Positions 18,498 through 27,493 of a DNA stretch of 64,000 nt are shown here, in pieces. Position numbers and translations under genes: made by a program. Under the pieces are notes generated by a model. The model ran no database searches, had not been told where the DNA came from, and worked only from the letters and a program-made list of their open reading frames with translations. Within the stretch, counting starts at the first letter, position 1. Each line of letters opens with the position of its first letter. The DNA is from Labilibaculum sp. K2S (GTDB taxonomy: Bacteria > Bacteroidota > Bacteroidia > Bacteroidales > Marinifilaceae). Where the stretch lies: the NCBI RefSeq assembly GCF_030372765.1, contig NZ_JAUCMW010000003.1, forward strand, positions 248,001-312,000, in the 5' to 3' direction.

Positions 18498-19835
18498 ATG
18501 CAGAGTTTGACAGCAATTTCGCCGATTGACGGACGTTACCGTGATAAGGTAGACGTTTTAGGAGAGTATTTTTCGGAATATGCTTTGGTGCGATACAGAG
18601 TTTTGGTAGAAGTAGAATATTTTATTGCCTTATGCGAGGTTCCTCTTCCGCAATTAAAAGATTTCGATAAGGATTTATTTGCAGATTTGCGTAGTTTATA
18701 TATCGATTTTACAGTTGAAGATGCGCAAAAAGTTAAAGATATTGAAAGCGTAACAAATCATGATGTTAAAGCTGTTGAGTACTTTATTAAGGAAAAATTT
18801 GATGCTTTAAGTCTTCATAAATACAAAGAGTTTATTCACTTCGGATTAACTTCTCAGGATATTAATAATACTGCAACACCTTATTCATTGCGCGATGCGG
18901 TGCATGATGTATATTACCCACTTTTAGACGAATTGATTAATAAACTGGGCAGTCTTTCCGAAGATTGGAAAGAAATTTCAATGTTGGCCCGTACTCATGG
19001 TCAGCCAGCATCTCCAACTCGTTTGGGAAAAGAAATTCAGGTATACGTATATCGTTTAAAGAAGCAGTTGGATCTTTTGAAAAGTGTTCCATGTTCAGCA
19101 AAATTTGGTGGTGCTACAGGTAATTTTAATGCTCATCATGTAGCATATCCTAAAACCGACTGGAAAGAATTTGGGAACCATTTTGTAAATGATATTTTGA
19201 AATTGGAACGTGAGGAATTCACCACGCAGATTTCCAATTACGACAATATGGGAGCTATTTTTGATAATCTAAAACGTATCAATACTGTTTTGATTGATTT
19301 GAATCGTGATTTCTGGACCTATGTATCCATGAATTATTTCAAACAAAAAATCAAAGAGGGCGAAGTTGGATCATCAGCCATGCCTCATAAGGTTAACCCA
19401 ATCGATTTTGAAAATTCGGAAGGAAATCTTGGATTGGCGAATGCTGTTTTTGAGCATTTGTCGGCAAAATTGCCTATATCCAGATTGCAACGCGATTTAA
19501 CCGATTCTACTGTTTTAAGAAACATTGGAGTTCCTTTTGCTCATACAATTATTGCCTTTAAGTCTTTATTAAAAGGTTTGGATAAATTGATTATTTCGAA
19601 AGAAGCTTTTCAGGCCGATTTGGATGCGAACTGGGCGGTTGTTGCCGAAGCAGTTCAAACCATTCTTCGTCGCGAAGGATATCCAAATCCTTATGAAGCA
19701 TTAAAAGCTTTAACCCGAACCAATAGTCATATAACAAAAGAAAGTATTGCTGAATTCATTGATACTTTAGATGTTGATGATCATTTAAAGTCTGAATTAA
19801 AGGCAATTAGCCCTGCTAATTATACAGGAATCTAA
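18498..19835 (+). CDS. purB: Adenylosuccinate lyase
   Basis: Catalyses two steps of purine synthesis: SAICAR to AICAR plus fumarate, and adenylosuccinate to AMP plus fumarate. 445 residues from the ATG at 18498, beginning MQSLTAISPIDGRYRDKV, closely like the E. coli type start; the TTG at 18477 is rejected. Key segments include VTNHDVKAVEYFIKEKF, HFGLTSQDINNTATPYSLRD, ARTHGQPASPTRLGKEI and the fumarase-superfamily signature GSSAMPHKVNPIDFEN, with the mobile catalytic loop Ser. Its length fits the longer PurB subgroup. A terminator follows at 19867. Confidence 0.97.
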   Translation: MQSLTAISPIDGRYRDKVDVLGEYFSEYALVRYRVLVEVEYFIALCEVPLPQLKDFDKDLFADLRSLYIDFTVEDAQKVKDIESVTNHDVKAVEYFIKEKFDALSLHKYKEFIHFGLTSQDINNTATPYSLRDAVHDVYYPLLDELINKLGSLSEDWKEISMLARTHGQPASPTRLGKEIQVYVYRLKKQLDLLKSVPCSAKFGGATGNFNAHHVAYPKTDWKEFGNHFVNDILKLEREEFTTQISNYDNMGAIFDNLKRINTVLIDLNRDFWTYVSMNYFKQKIKEGEVGSSAMPHKVNPIDFENSEGNLGLANAVFEHLSAKLPISRLQRDLTDSTVLRNIGVPFAHTIIAFKSLLKGLDKLIISKEAFQADLDANWAVVAEAVQTILRREGYPNPYEALKALTRTNSHITKESIAEFIDTLDVDDHLKSELKAISPANYTGI

Positions 19836-19866
19836 AATATTAAATCTTGTTAATACTTTGTAAATA

Positions 19867-19901
19867 GGCTGTAAGAGTTGTACTTTTACAGCCTTATTTT
19901 T
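19867..19901 (+). terminator. Terminator after purB
   Basis: Stem GGCTGTAA (19867-19874) with TTACAGCC (19886-19893), then TTATTTTTTT. Confidence 0.85.
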
Positions 19902-19939
19902 TTACAGCTTATTGATAATTTTTACACACTAATTACTTG

Positions 19940-21766
19940 ATGAAAAATTTTATTAAGGTTCTTAATCGATTCTTGCCTCCTTATCGATTGGATTTGGGAA
20001 TGATGTTTTTTTATAACTTGCTATCTGCTTTGTTTGGTGTATTTTCATTTGGAGTAATGATTCCGGTACTGAATATCATATTTGGTATTTCAGGAGACCC
20101 TGTAACTGAAAAAGTTGCATGGGAGTTTACTACAGATGCTTTAACCAATAATTTCTACTATTATACTTATTTACTGACTCAGAATTATGGTGCCGATGCT
20201 TCCTTGATGTTTGTTGGGCTTGTTCTCTTGGTTATTGTTTTGTTTAAGGTTGCTTTTGCATTTTTAGGATCTTATCATAGTGTAAGCATTCGAAATGGCG
20301 TAGTGCGTGATATGCGTCAGATTATCTATAGTAAGATTGTGAATTTGCCATTGCCTTATTTTACAGATGAAAAGAAAGGTGATATTATGTCCCGTTCAAC
20401 AGGTGATGTAGCTGAGGTTGAAAACTCGATTATGAGTTCAATAGACATGTTTTTCAAGAACCCGGTTATTATCATGGTCTACCTTGTGGGAATGATTATT
20501 ATGAGCCCTCAGCTTACTCTTTTTGTTTTTATATTACTACCAATAGCTGGGTTTATAATAGGCAGAGTTGGCCGGAATTTGAAGAAAAGTTCACGGTCGG
20601 GACAGGATAAAATGGGCGATATTCTTTCTACTATTGAAGAGACTTTATCAGGCCTTCGGATCATTAAAGCATTTAATGCTGAGGATAAAATGAACGATCG
20701 GTTTATGGTTGAGAGTAATGATTACCGAAAGATCATGAATAGCATGATGAGACGTTACGTTCTGGCTCATCCCTTAAGTGAACTTTTGGGAACGATGGTG
20801 ATTGTAATTGTTTTATGGTATGGAGGACGATTAATTCTTAATGGTACAGGTAATTTGAATGCTTCTGCCTTTATTGCCTATTTGGCTATGTTTTATTCTG
20901 TGATTAACCCTGCAAAGCAATTTTCAAAAGCCACTTATAGTATTCAAAAAGGATTGGCTGCAATGGATCGTATCGATCAATTATTGGATGCAAAATCGAC
21001 AATCACAGAAAAAGAGGACGCAAAAAGTGTTGAGGTTTTCGAAAAATCAATTGAATACAGGGATGTGACTTTTTCTTACAATGGAGAACGTGATGTTTTG
21101 AAAAAGGTTAGTGTTACTATACCAAAAGGGAAAACTGTTGCATTGGTTGGTCAATCGGGGTCAGGTAAAACTACATTTGCGGATTTATTACCGCGGTTTT
21201 ACGATGTAAACGAAGGTGGTATTTTTGTGGATGGTGCCGATATTCGGGATTATAAAATGAAGGATTTGAGAAACTTGATGGGAAATGTGAATCAGGAATC
21301 CATTCTGTTTAATGATACGATTTTCAATAATATTGCTTTTGGTGTAGAAAATGCCACATTGGAAGAAGTTGAGGCGGCAGCTAAAATTGCCAATGCTCAT
21401 GATTTTATTACGGCAACAGAAGATGGTTATTATACCAATATCGGAGATCGTGGAGGCAAACTTTCCGGAGGACAGCGCCAGAGGTTGAGTATTGCCAGAG
21501 CGGTTCTTAAAAATCCTCCTATAATGATTTTAGATGAAGCTACTTCTGCTTTGGATACGGAATCGGAACGATTGGTGCAGGATGCTTTGGATAAGTTAAT
21601 GCAGAATCGTACTTCAGTTGTTATTGCACACCGCTTGTCGACAGTTAAAAATGCCGATTTAATTTGTGTTTTTCATGAGGGAGAAATTATTGAAAGAGGA
21701 CAGCATGATGAGCTAATTCAAAAAGGCGGAGCATACAAGAAATTATACGACATGCAATTGTTATAA
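19940..21766 (+). CDS. ABC transporter, fused permease/ATPase (MsbA-like exporter)
   Basis: 608 residues from the ATG at 19940. The N-terminal half is a six-helix type-1 exporter domain with the coupling motif LPLPYFTDEKKGDIMSRSTG. The C-terminal ATPase has Walker A GQSGSGKTTF near residue 400, Q-loop VNQESILFND, signature LSGGQRQRLSIARA, Walker B IMILDEATSALD and the switch His in VIAHRLSTV. This half-transporter layout, acting as a homodimer, fits the MsbA lipid flippase and multidrug exporter group. With lpxB and a PagL homologue in the window a lipid A-core role is attractive, but multidrug export is equally possible. Confidence 0.88.
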   Translation: MKNFIKVLNRFLPPYRLDLGMMFFYNLLSALFGVFSFGVMIPVLNIIFGISGDPVTEKVAWEFTTDALTNNFYYYTYLLTQNYGADASLMFVGLVLLVIVLFKVAFAFLGSYHSVSIRNGVVRDMRQIIYSKIVNLPLPYFTDEKKGDIMSRSTGDVAEVENSIMSSIDMFFKNPVIIMVYLVGMIIMSPQLTLFVFILLPIAGFIIGRVGRNLKKSSRSGQDKMGDILSTIEETLSGLRIIKAFNAEDKMNDRFMVESNDYRKIMNSMMRRYVLAHPLSELLGTMVIVIVLWYGGRLILNGTGNLNASAFIAYLAMFYSVINPAKQFSKATYSIQKGLAAMDRIDQLLDAKSTITEKEDAKSVEVFEKSIEYRDVTFSYNGERDVLKKVSVTIPKGKTVALVGQSGSGKTTFADLLPRFYDVNEGGIFVDGADIRDYKMKDLRNLMGNVNQESILFNDTIFNNIAFGVENATLEEVEAAAKIANAHDFITATEDGYYTNIGDRGGKLSGGQRQRLSIARAVLKNPPIMILDEATSALDTESERLVQDALDKLMQNRTSVVIAHRLSTVKNADLICVFHEGEIIERGQHDELIQKGGAYKKLYDMQLL

Positions 21767-21789
21767 AATTCTTAAGATGATACAGTAAG

Positions 21790-21825
21790 AAAGATGAGTC
21801 AATTAATTGGTTCATCTTTTTTTTT
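21790..21825 (+). terminator. Terminator after the ABC exporter
   Basis: Stem AAGATGA with TCATCTT around a 14-base loop, followed by a long T-run ending at 21825. Confidence 0.85.
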
Positions 21826-21896
21826 GTCACTTTTTTTTATTACTTGCGTAGAAAATAAATAATAGTGTACACTTAGTTTTTTTAAAATTTAAAGTT

Positions 21897-22052
21897 ATGT
21901 CGAAAACTATTAGATCAATTCAGCCCCAAAAGGAGAAGAAAAAAAGATTTCATTCAGAAAAATCAAAAAGAGAGATTCCAAACTATAAATTGAGAGAAGG
22001 AATTGTAGAGATGGATGCAAATGAAAAGTATTACTTAAAGGATAATTTATAA
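21897..22052 (+). CDS. Small basic protein, 51 residues
   Basis: Not recognised as a named family. The frame begins MSKTIRSIQPQKEKKKRFHS and ends EMDANEKYYLKDNL. The first half is very rich in Lys and Arg, the second half is acidic, and there is no hydrophobic segment, so it should be a soluble cytoplasmic peptide, perhaps nucleic-acid or ribosome binding. Support for a real gene: it sits between two clear terminators (21790-21825 and 22063-22088), the ATG is well placed and the frame fills the space between them. Nothing else explains that independent transcription unit. A short RNA is the alternative. Confidence 0.6.
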   Translation: MSKTIRSIQPQKEKKKRFHSEKSKREIPNYKLREGIVEMDANEKYYLKDNL

Positions 22053-22062
22053 AAATGCAAAA

Positions 22063-22088
22063 AGCGATCAGAAATGGTCGCTTTTTTT
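22063..22088 (+). terminator. Terminator after the 51-residue gene
   Basis: Stem AGCGATC (22063-22069) with GGTCGCT (22076-22082), one G-T pair, followed by seven T bases. It begins 10 bases after the stop codon. Confidence 0.85.
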
Positions 22089-22130
22089 ATAAAACAAAAA
22101 AACCTTCCTAATTACTTAAGAAAGTTTTTG

Positions 22131-22203
22131 CACGGGTGGAGAGACTCGAACTCCCGACACCTGGTTTTGGAGACCAGTGCTCTACCAACTGAGCTACACC
22201 CGT
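22131..22203 (-). tRNA. tRNA-Trp (CCA anticodon)
   Basis: On the minus strand the 73-base cloverleaf begins ACGGGTGTAGCTCAGTTGG and ends in CACCCGT plus discriminator G. The acceptor stem ACGGGTG/CACCCGT pairs fully. The D arm has AGCTC and GAGC, the anticodon loop reads CTCCAAA with CCA as anticodon, and the T arm holds the usual GTTCGAGTC. The 3' CCA is not encoded and must be added. No other tRNA is adjacent. Confidence 0.96.
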
Positions 22204-22459
22204 CTGTAATCAGCCTTTCCAAAAATATTTTTCCGAAAAGTCTGCGACAAAAGTAGGATATTTTTTTTGATGTGCAAGTCCTTTTTTAGTCTTGATTTAT
22301 TTTTTCACATATGAAACTTTCCTTTGGTTTTGCAGGGATTTCAGAATGAGATGATTGCTGTTGAAGGAGCGATTTAATTTGTCGAAAAATAATTTAATAA
22401 TATTCACGAAAATGTAGTAAATTAATAGGTGAAGTAGAAAACACCAAAAATAATGAGCT

Positions 22460-22903
22460 ATGATAAAATCGAAAAAGGAATATTCCAATGGAGTGGTTAC
22501 AGTAGTGTACGAATCTGACTTATGTATTCATTCCGGTGTTTGTTCTAAAGGATTGCCAGATGTTTTTCAGCCGGGAACAAGACCTTGGGTTAAAGCAAAA
22601 GGAGCTAGTACTGAAGAGATCATTAAGCAGGTGCAAAAATGTCCGTCCAGAGCGCTATCTTTTTATATGAATAGTCCCGATCGTGAAGACGGTGAAAAAG
22701 GTCCGGTTAAAGCGATTGAAGCCGGGCACAAAGTAGAAGTATTTAAAGATGGTCCTATTATGATGGAAGGACCAATAACACTTGTTGGTTCAGATGGACA
22801 GAGGAAAGTCGTTGCGAACGCTTGCTACTTTTGTCGTTGCGGAGCATCTAAGAGTAAACCATTTTGCGATGGTTCCCATAAGGACATCGGGTTTAAAGGA
22901 TAA
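22460..22903 (+). CDS. Iron-sulfur protein: divergent 4Fe-4S domain fused to CDGSH domain
   Basis: 147 residues with two metal modules. The N-terminal part (about 10-70) matches the divergent mono-cluster ferredoxin-like family: YESDLCIHSGVCSKGLPDVF, then RPWVKA and VQKCPSRALSFY, with Cys22, Cys28 and Cys61 as visible ligands. The C-terminal part (about 120-147) has CYFCRCGASKSKPFCDGSH, the C-x-C...C-D-G-S-H signature of the mitoNEET-type 2Fe-2S cluster held by three Cys and one His. Such fusions occur in bacteria and are thought to act in redox or cluster handling. It stands alone and ends in a bidirectional terminator. Confidence 0.88.
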   Translation: MIKSKKEYSNGVVTVVYESDLCIHSGVCSKGLPDVFQPGTRPWVKAKGASTEEIIKQVQKCPSRALSFYMNSPDREDGEKGPVKAIEAGHKVEVFKDGPIMMEGPITLVGSDGQRKVVANACYFCRCGASKSKPFCDGSHKDIGFKG

Positions 22904-22909
22904 AAAAAG

Positions 22910-22932
22910 AAAGAGCACCAAAGGTGCTCTTT
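22910..22932. terminator. Bidirectional terminator between convergent genes
   Basis: A perfect 10-bp stem AAAGAGCACC / GGTGCTCTTT with a three-base loop. An A-run on the left makes it a good leftward terminator for the DUF4249 gene as well. Confidence 0.88.
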
Positions 22933-22936
22933 AAAT

Positions 22937-23803
22937 TTATTGTTCAATGTTAACTGTAATGGAATTGCGTGTGATGGAATAAACTGCAAAAAAGCCAATT
23001 GCATCATTCGAAATATTGCTTCTTATGTTGGCAGGCGGACCTGAAAACATGGGTGATTGTGTTTGGTCCATTGTTTGAAATTCATTAACAAAGTCAAAAT
23101 AGTCTTCAGTCATAGCGTATGTTTCTAAAGTAATTTTGTCATTAGTATAAATTATTTCATCTGGTTTTTCCTGGTCGAAAAATCCAACGTCAACACCTTT
23201 TGAATCTCCTCCATTAAAGAAAGTATCTTCGGCTATTACAACTTCAGTTATGGTATCGTGTACCAGTATATTATTAATTTGGCAGGCAAAACCATAATAA
23301 TTTTCCGTTTCGATATCATCTTGTAAATACAAGGAAAGAAGCCAATATGCTTTTCTGTCACCATCGTCATTCATGTGTCTTTTGTCGTAATTCATCTTAA
23401 TTGAATCAACATCATAAGGGAATGGCATCACAGATTGAGCTTGGTATATTTCCTTTTCTCCATTCTGATCAATATCGACATTAGAGATTGATAAATAGTA
23501 TGTTATGCCTGGGATTCCCGAAAATTTGCTAACGCTTTCGTAATATCCCTGGCTTGTTTCATCATAAAGATAATCGGATATGCCATCGCTGACTTTTATA
23601 TTCGCTTTAGTCACAGGTATTGCTTCTTTGTTAAAGAATACATCGCTCGATTCACTTAACTTCACGAAATGCCTTTTCAAATCATTTGTGATTTTGGCTT
23701 CAACACATAGGCGGGTAGAAGTGCTGTCCAATTTTACATCCATTTTCTCGGTGCAAGAGCTTAGTATTAATATAGATGTGATAAGATATATTACTCGTTT
23801 CAT
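22937..23803 (-). CDS. DUF4249 family lipoprotein
   Basis: A 288-residue secreted lipoprotein with signal peptide and lipobox (ITSILILSSC). The segment LDSTSTRLCVEAKITNDLKR, then VSDGISDYLYDET and the C-terminal FFAVYSITRNSITV, fit DUF4249. Members are usually encoded directly after TonB-dependent receptors of the kind found just upstream here and are presumed to help bind the ligand at the cell surface. It starts four bases after the stop of the receptor gene, so the two form one transcript. Ligand unknown. Confidence 0.85.
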   Translation of the reverse strand: MKRVIYLITSILILSSCTEKMDVKLDSTSTRLCVEAKITNDLKRHFVKLSESSDVFFNKEAIPVTKANIKVSDGISDYLYDETSQGYYESVSKFSGIPGITYYLSISNVDIDQNGEKEIYQAQSVMPFPYDVDSIKMNYDKRHMNDDGDRKAYWLLSLYLQDDIETENYYGFACQINNILVHDTITEVVIAEDTFFNGGDSKGVDVGFFDQEKPDEIIYTNDKITLETYAMTEDYFDFVNEFQTMDQTQSPMFSGPPANIRSNISNDAIGFFAVYSITRNSITVNIEQ

Positions 23804-23807
23804 TATT

Positions 23808-26390
23808 TTAGAATTTAAAATTATAGGTCACTGAAGGAACAAAAGTGAACAGATACGTTTTTTCTGCATAAATCTTTTTAGGATCATTTTCATCCTGAAC
23901 GAAATTTACGATCCAAGGATTTTTTCTGCCGTAGGCATTGTATAAGGAAAAGTTCCATTCACCTTCCCATTTTTGATTTGGTTTTTTCTTATTCTTAACG
24001 GTTAAAGCCAAATCCATTCGATGATAATCCGGCAAACGGTAGGAATTTCTATCCGAATATATTTTTATAAATGCACCTTGATATTCTGCCCGCCCTGTCG
24101 GGAAGGTTATTGGTTTCCCTGTAGAATAGGTGAAATTAGCAGAAATGCTTGTTCTTTTTGTTAATTGATAACTTAGGGCAGCTTTAATATCATGAGGTAC
24201 GTCGTAAGGTGAACGATAGGTGTTGCCTTTATTAATACCTGTAACAGTTCGTTTAGTACTTGCATAGGTATACCCAAACCATCCTTCCAGGCGATTTAAA
24301 TTAAGCTGTGCCATAAATTCTAAACCGTAAGCTTCAGAGGAACCAAATCGTAATTCGCCTTCCAATTCTTTGTTTAAAAGAAGATTGGCAAAATCCTTAA
24401 AATCAACAGTGTTTTTCATTTTCTTATAGTACAGCTCCACTGATGTTTCTATTGCGTTGTCTTTGAAGTTACGGAAATATCCTATGGCATATTGATCTGA
24501 TTTTTGCGGTTTAACATTAGGTGAAGAGGGAAACCAAACATCCAAAGGCATTCCTCCTGACGAATTCTGAGCAAGCTGCATGTATTGTGAGGTTCTGGAA
24601 TAGCTCATTTTAATAGAAGAAACCTCATTTAAAGAATATTTTGCTCCAAGTCGTGGTTCCCAGTTAGTATATGTGTTATATATATTTCCTGATTTGTAAA
24701 TTGAAGAATCAGTAACTTCATAATTGTTATTAAAATCATAAACGGTACCTTTTCCAATATTGTTAAACATTGAAAAACGTATTCCATATTTTAATGTCAA
24801 TCGTTCTCCTATTTTTTGTTCGTTAGAAACAAACAGGGCTTCTTCCAACGCATTTGAATTATTAACCTTGTATTCTGATATAAAGGATTCCTCACCAATT
24901 CCGTGCGCATAACCAGGTTCAAATTTATGGTAGGTGAATATTCCTCCGAATTTAATTGTGTTGTTTGAATTTAAAAAGTAATTAAAGTCTTGTTTTACGG
25001 ACAAATCTTCAAGTTTAGAATCCCACTTAAAGGCATTAGCTCCACTGCTATTAGACAATTCATAATTGTATTTGCTCCAAAGTAGAGACGTGTTTGAGAA
25101 TAGTTTGTTTGAAAATAAATGATTCCACCTAAGAGTTAAGGTTTGATTTCCAAACGAAAGTTGGCTGTCGTTGTTTTTAAACTTGTCTTTCCCAAAATAG
25201 GTCGAAATAAATATTCTATTCTTACTATTAATTCGATGATTAATTTTAGCATTTAAATCGTAAAAATAAATAATATTGTCGTTTACATCTTCATTTGATG
25301 AAAGACCAAGAAATAGATCCAAATAACTTCTTCGACCACTTAAAATGAATGAGGTTTTATCATTTTTTCCAATTGGTCCTTCTAAAGTTAAGCGTGATGA
25401 AATGGTTCCTATTCCACCGCTTCCAGAGAATTTTTTAGAATTTCCATTTTTCATTCTGATATCTAAAAAAGAGGATAACCGGCCTCCTATGCTTGCAGGA
25501 ATATCTCCCTTGTAGAGTTTTAAATCGCTTATGGCATCGTTATTAAAAATGGAAAAGAAACCTAAAAGATGAGAAGCATTGTAAACGGGAGCTTCATCCA
25601 AAAGAATTAAATTTTGATCTGGATTTCCTCCACGAACGCTAAATCCAGTTCCTCCTTCGGCAGCAGGTTTTACGCCGGGAAGCATTTGAATGGCTTTGAT
25701 TAAATCAACTTCACCCATTAGTGCAGGAAGTTTTTTTACAGTTGAAACAGGAAGTTTTATAACACTCATTTCATTGCGCTTGATGTTTTTGGCAGCACCT
25801 TCTCCGGTTATCACAACTTCATTTATTTGCTGACTTTCATTATCTAATTCAACAGTTAAAACTTTATCTTCTTCAATTTCGATAATCGATTCTTCTGTTT
25901 TGTTGCCTAAAAAGGAATAGCTAACCGTGTATTTCCCGGAAGGGATACTGAGCGAATAAAACCCATACACATTACTAACTGTTCCACTTGCTAATTCCTT
26001 AATGTAACATGCGGCTCCAATTAAGTCTTCACCCGTTTTCTTATCACGAATATATCCACTAATGGTTACTGTTTTTTTTTGTATAGTTTTAAATGATATT
26101 TGCTTCTCAGTTATCCTGTATTTAAGTTGCAATTGAAGAGATATTTTGTCTAACAGAAGATCCAGTGCATATTCCTTTTTACCCAGATTAACTGTTTTTT
26201 GACTGAGATCACTATCTGTTGGATACGTGTAATTGTATCCGGATTGAGTCTTTATCACGTTCATCAATTCATTAAATGTATAGGAATTCTTTTCTGTTTT
26301 TATAATATTATTGATTCTATTTTGTGACAATAGATTTGTACTCCCCAGCAACATTATTATGCAGCTAAGGGTAAGAATGATGTGCTTCAT
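23808..26390 (-). CDS. TonB-dependent receptor with STN and carboxypeptidase-like domains
   Basis: 860-residue outer-membrane transporter. After the signal peptide comes a secretin/TonB N-terminal (STN) domain at about 30-105, the module that signals to a FecR protein. A carboxypeptidase-D-like domain spans about 110-190 (TISGYIRDKKTGEDLIGA). The plug contains VDLIKAIQMLPGVKP, GFSVRGGNPDQNLILLDEAP and SIGGRLSSFLDIRMKNG. The remainder is a 22-strand barrel ending in aromatic FVPSVTYNFKF. With the upstream fecR and sigma genes it forms a FecI-FecR-FecA-like surface-signalling set. The substrate is not evident; no siderophore or sugar genes flank it. Confidence 0.92.
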   Translation of the reverse strand: MKHIILTLSCIIMLLGSTNLLSQNRINNIIKTEKNSYTFNELMNVIKTQSGYNYTYPTDSDLSQKTVNLGKKEYALDLLLDKISLQLQLKYRITEKQISFKTIQKKTVTISGYIRDKKTGEDLIGAACYIKELASGTVSNVYGFYSLSIPSGKYTVSYSFLGNKTEESIIEIEEDKVLTVELDNESQQINEVVITGEGAAKNIKRNEMSVIKLPVSTVKKLPALMGEVDLIKAIQMLPGVKPAAEGGTGFSVRGGNPDQNLILLDEAPVYNASHLLGFFSIFNNDAISDLKLYKGDIPASIGGRLSSFLDIRMKNGNSKKFSGSGGIGTISSRLTLEGPIGKNDKTSFILSGRRSYLDLFLGLSSNEDVNDNIIYFYDLNAKINHRINSKNRIFISTYFGKDKFKNNDSQLSFGNQTLTLRWNHLFSNKLFSNTSLLWSKYNYELSNSSGANAFKWDSKLEDLSVKQDFNYFLNSNNTIKFGGIFTYHKFEPGYAHGIGEESFISEYKVNNSNALEEALFVSNEQKIGERLTLKYGIRFSMFNNIGKGTVYDFNNNYEVTDSSIYKSGNIYNTYTNWEPRLGAKYSLNEVSSIKMSYSRTSQYMQLAQNSSGGMPLDVWFPSSPNVKPQKSDQYAIGYFRNFKDNAIETSVELYYKKMKNTVDFKDFANLLLNKELEGELRFGSSEAYGLEFMAQLNLNRLEGWFGYTYASTKRTVTGINKGNTYRSPYDVPHDIKAALSYQLTKRTSISANFTYSTGKPITFPTGRAEYQGAFIKIYSDRNSYRLPDYHRMDLALTVKNKKKPNQKWEGEWNFSLYNAYGRKNPWIVNFVQDENDPKKIYAEKTYLFTFVPSVTYNFKF

Positions 26391-26398
26391 TTATTAAT

Positions 26399-27349
26399 TT
26401 ACTTTAGTAGGATTATATTTTCTTTTTGTTCGGGTTCGAGATTAAGAGTGAAGCAAAGAGATTTTATTATGTTTTCCAGATTTTGATCCTCAAATACCGC
26501 AGAAAGCGAAAGTTGAGATTTTGATACATTTTGGATCTGAATAGTGGTGTTAAAGAGTTCGCTTAAATCTTTGCATATTACTTCTAACCTCTCGTTATTA
26601 TATTTTAATAGTTTTACAGTAAAATCAATTTCATTAGATTCAGAATCACTTTTGAGAACCACTTTTTGATTGTTTACAAATTGCGCACAATCACCTTTCA
26701 GTAATCTGGTTTTATTTTTCGGATTTCCTTTTTCCATAAACTCCACAATTCCAGTCCGAACTTTTATCGTTGTTCTGTCAATTTCTTCTTTTATTCTAAA
26801 TGATGTACCAACAACCATTGTTCGGGTTTGCCCAGATAAGATAACAAAAGGTTTTTCTTTGTTTTTGGCAACATTAAAAAAAGCTTCTCCCCTTAAGGTA
26901 ATCAGTCTTTCACTCTTCGAAAAATGATCTGGATATTCAATTCTGGATCCTTCTGCAAGAATAATGGATGTACCATCAGGAAGTACCAAAGTTTTTTCAG
27001 TTTGTTCCATGTTCGAAACAATTAAGTTTGAATTTTCAGGAGCAATAAAAAGATATCCGAACAAACTGGTTGAAATAAAAGTGGCTATAAGAGCAGCATA
27101 CCGAAGTGTTCTTTTTAGATATTGTGATTTCCTTTTTGATTTTTTTGCTAATAAATTTTGAAATCCTGCTTCTGAATCGAATTCGATTTTTGCAGATCTG
27201 GATTTTTTCGCATCCCAATATATCTTTAGCTCATTAAGATACTTCTGATTATCAGGATTTTTATCCAGCCAAATTTCTAGTTTTTGCTTTGTTTTTTCGT
27301 CATATTTTTCATTTAAATAATCGGTTAATACTTCGGTGTTTACCTTCAT
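26399..27349 (-). CDS. FecR family anti-sigma factor
   Basis: 316 residues from the ATG at 27349 (MKVNTEVLTDYLNEKYDE); upstream in-frame starts would add an unlikely leader. The N-terminal cytoplasmic part (about 1-75) should bind the sigma factor. One membrane helix follows near 85-105 (AALIATFISTSLFGYLFI). The periplasmic FecR domain includes LVLPDGTSIILAEGSRIEYP and LRGEAFFNVAKNKEKPFVI. The C-terminal region (LSAVFEDQNLENIIKSLCF) is the DUF4974/secretin-like part that contacts the receptor STN domain. It ends nine bases before the receptor gene, supporting one signalling operon. Confidence 0.92.
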   Translation of the reverse strand: MKVNTEVLTDYLNEKYDEKTKQKLEIWLDKNPDNQKYLNELKIYWDAKKSRSAKIEFDSEAGFQNLLAKKSKRKSQYLKRTLRYAALIATFISTSLFGYLFIAPENSNLIVSNMEQTEKTLVLPDGTSIILAEGSRIEYPDHFSKSERLITLRGEAFFNVAKNKEKPFVILSGQTRTMVVGTSFRIKEEIDRTTIKVRTGIVEFMEKGNPKNKTRLLKGDCAQFVNNQKVVLKSDSESNEIDFTVKLLKYNNERLEVICKDLSELFNTTIQIQNVSKSQLSLSAVFEDQNLENIIKSLCFTLNLEPEQKENIILLK

Positions 27350-27493
27350 GGCGCATGATATTATTGGCATTCGAAACAAAAAAATTGCAATTTCAATTGT
27401 CTGAGTTTCTACAAAATGTAGGGTGTTTTGTTTAAACTCTATTGGTAAGACAATGATTATGCATTTTACCCCTAGTTGAAAAGTGATTTTTTT

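Noticed and set aside
22074-22256. 60-residue frame containing GWRDSNSRHLVLETSALPTE
   Set aside because: It is the antisense reading of tRNA-Trp; such peptides are typical translation artefacts over tRNA genes.
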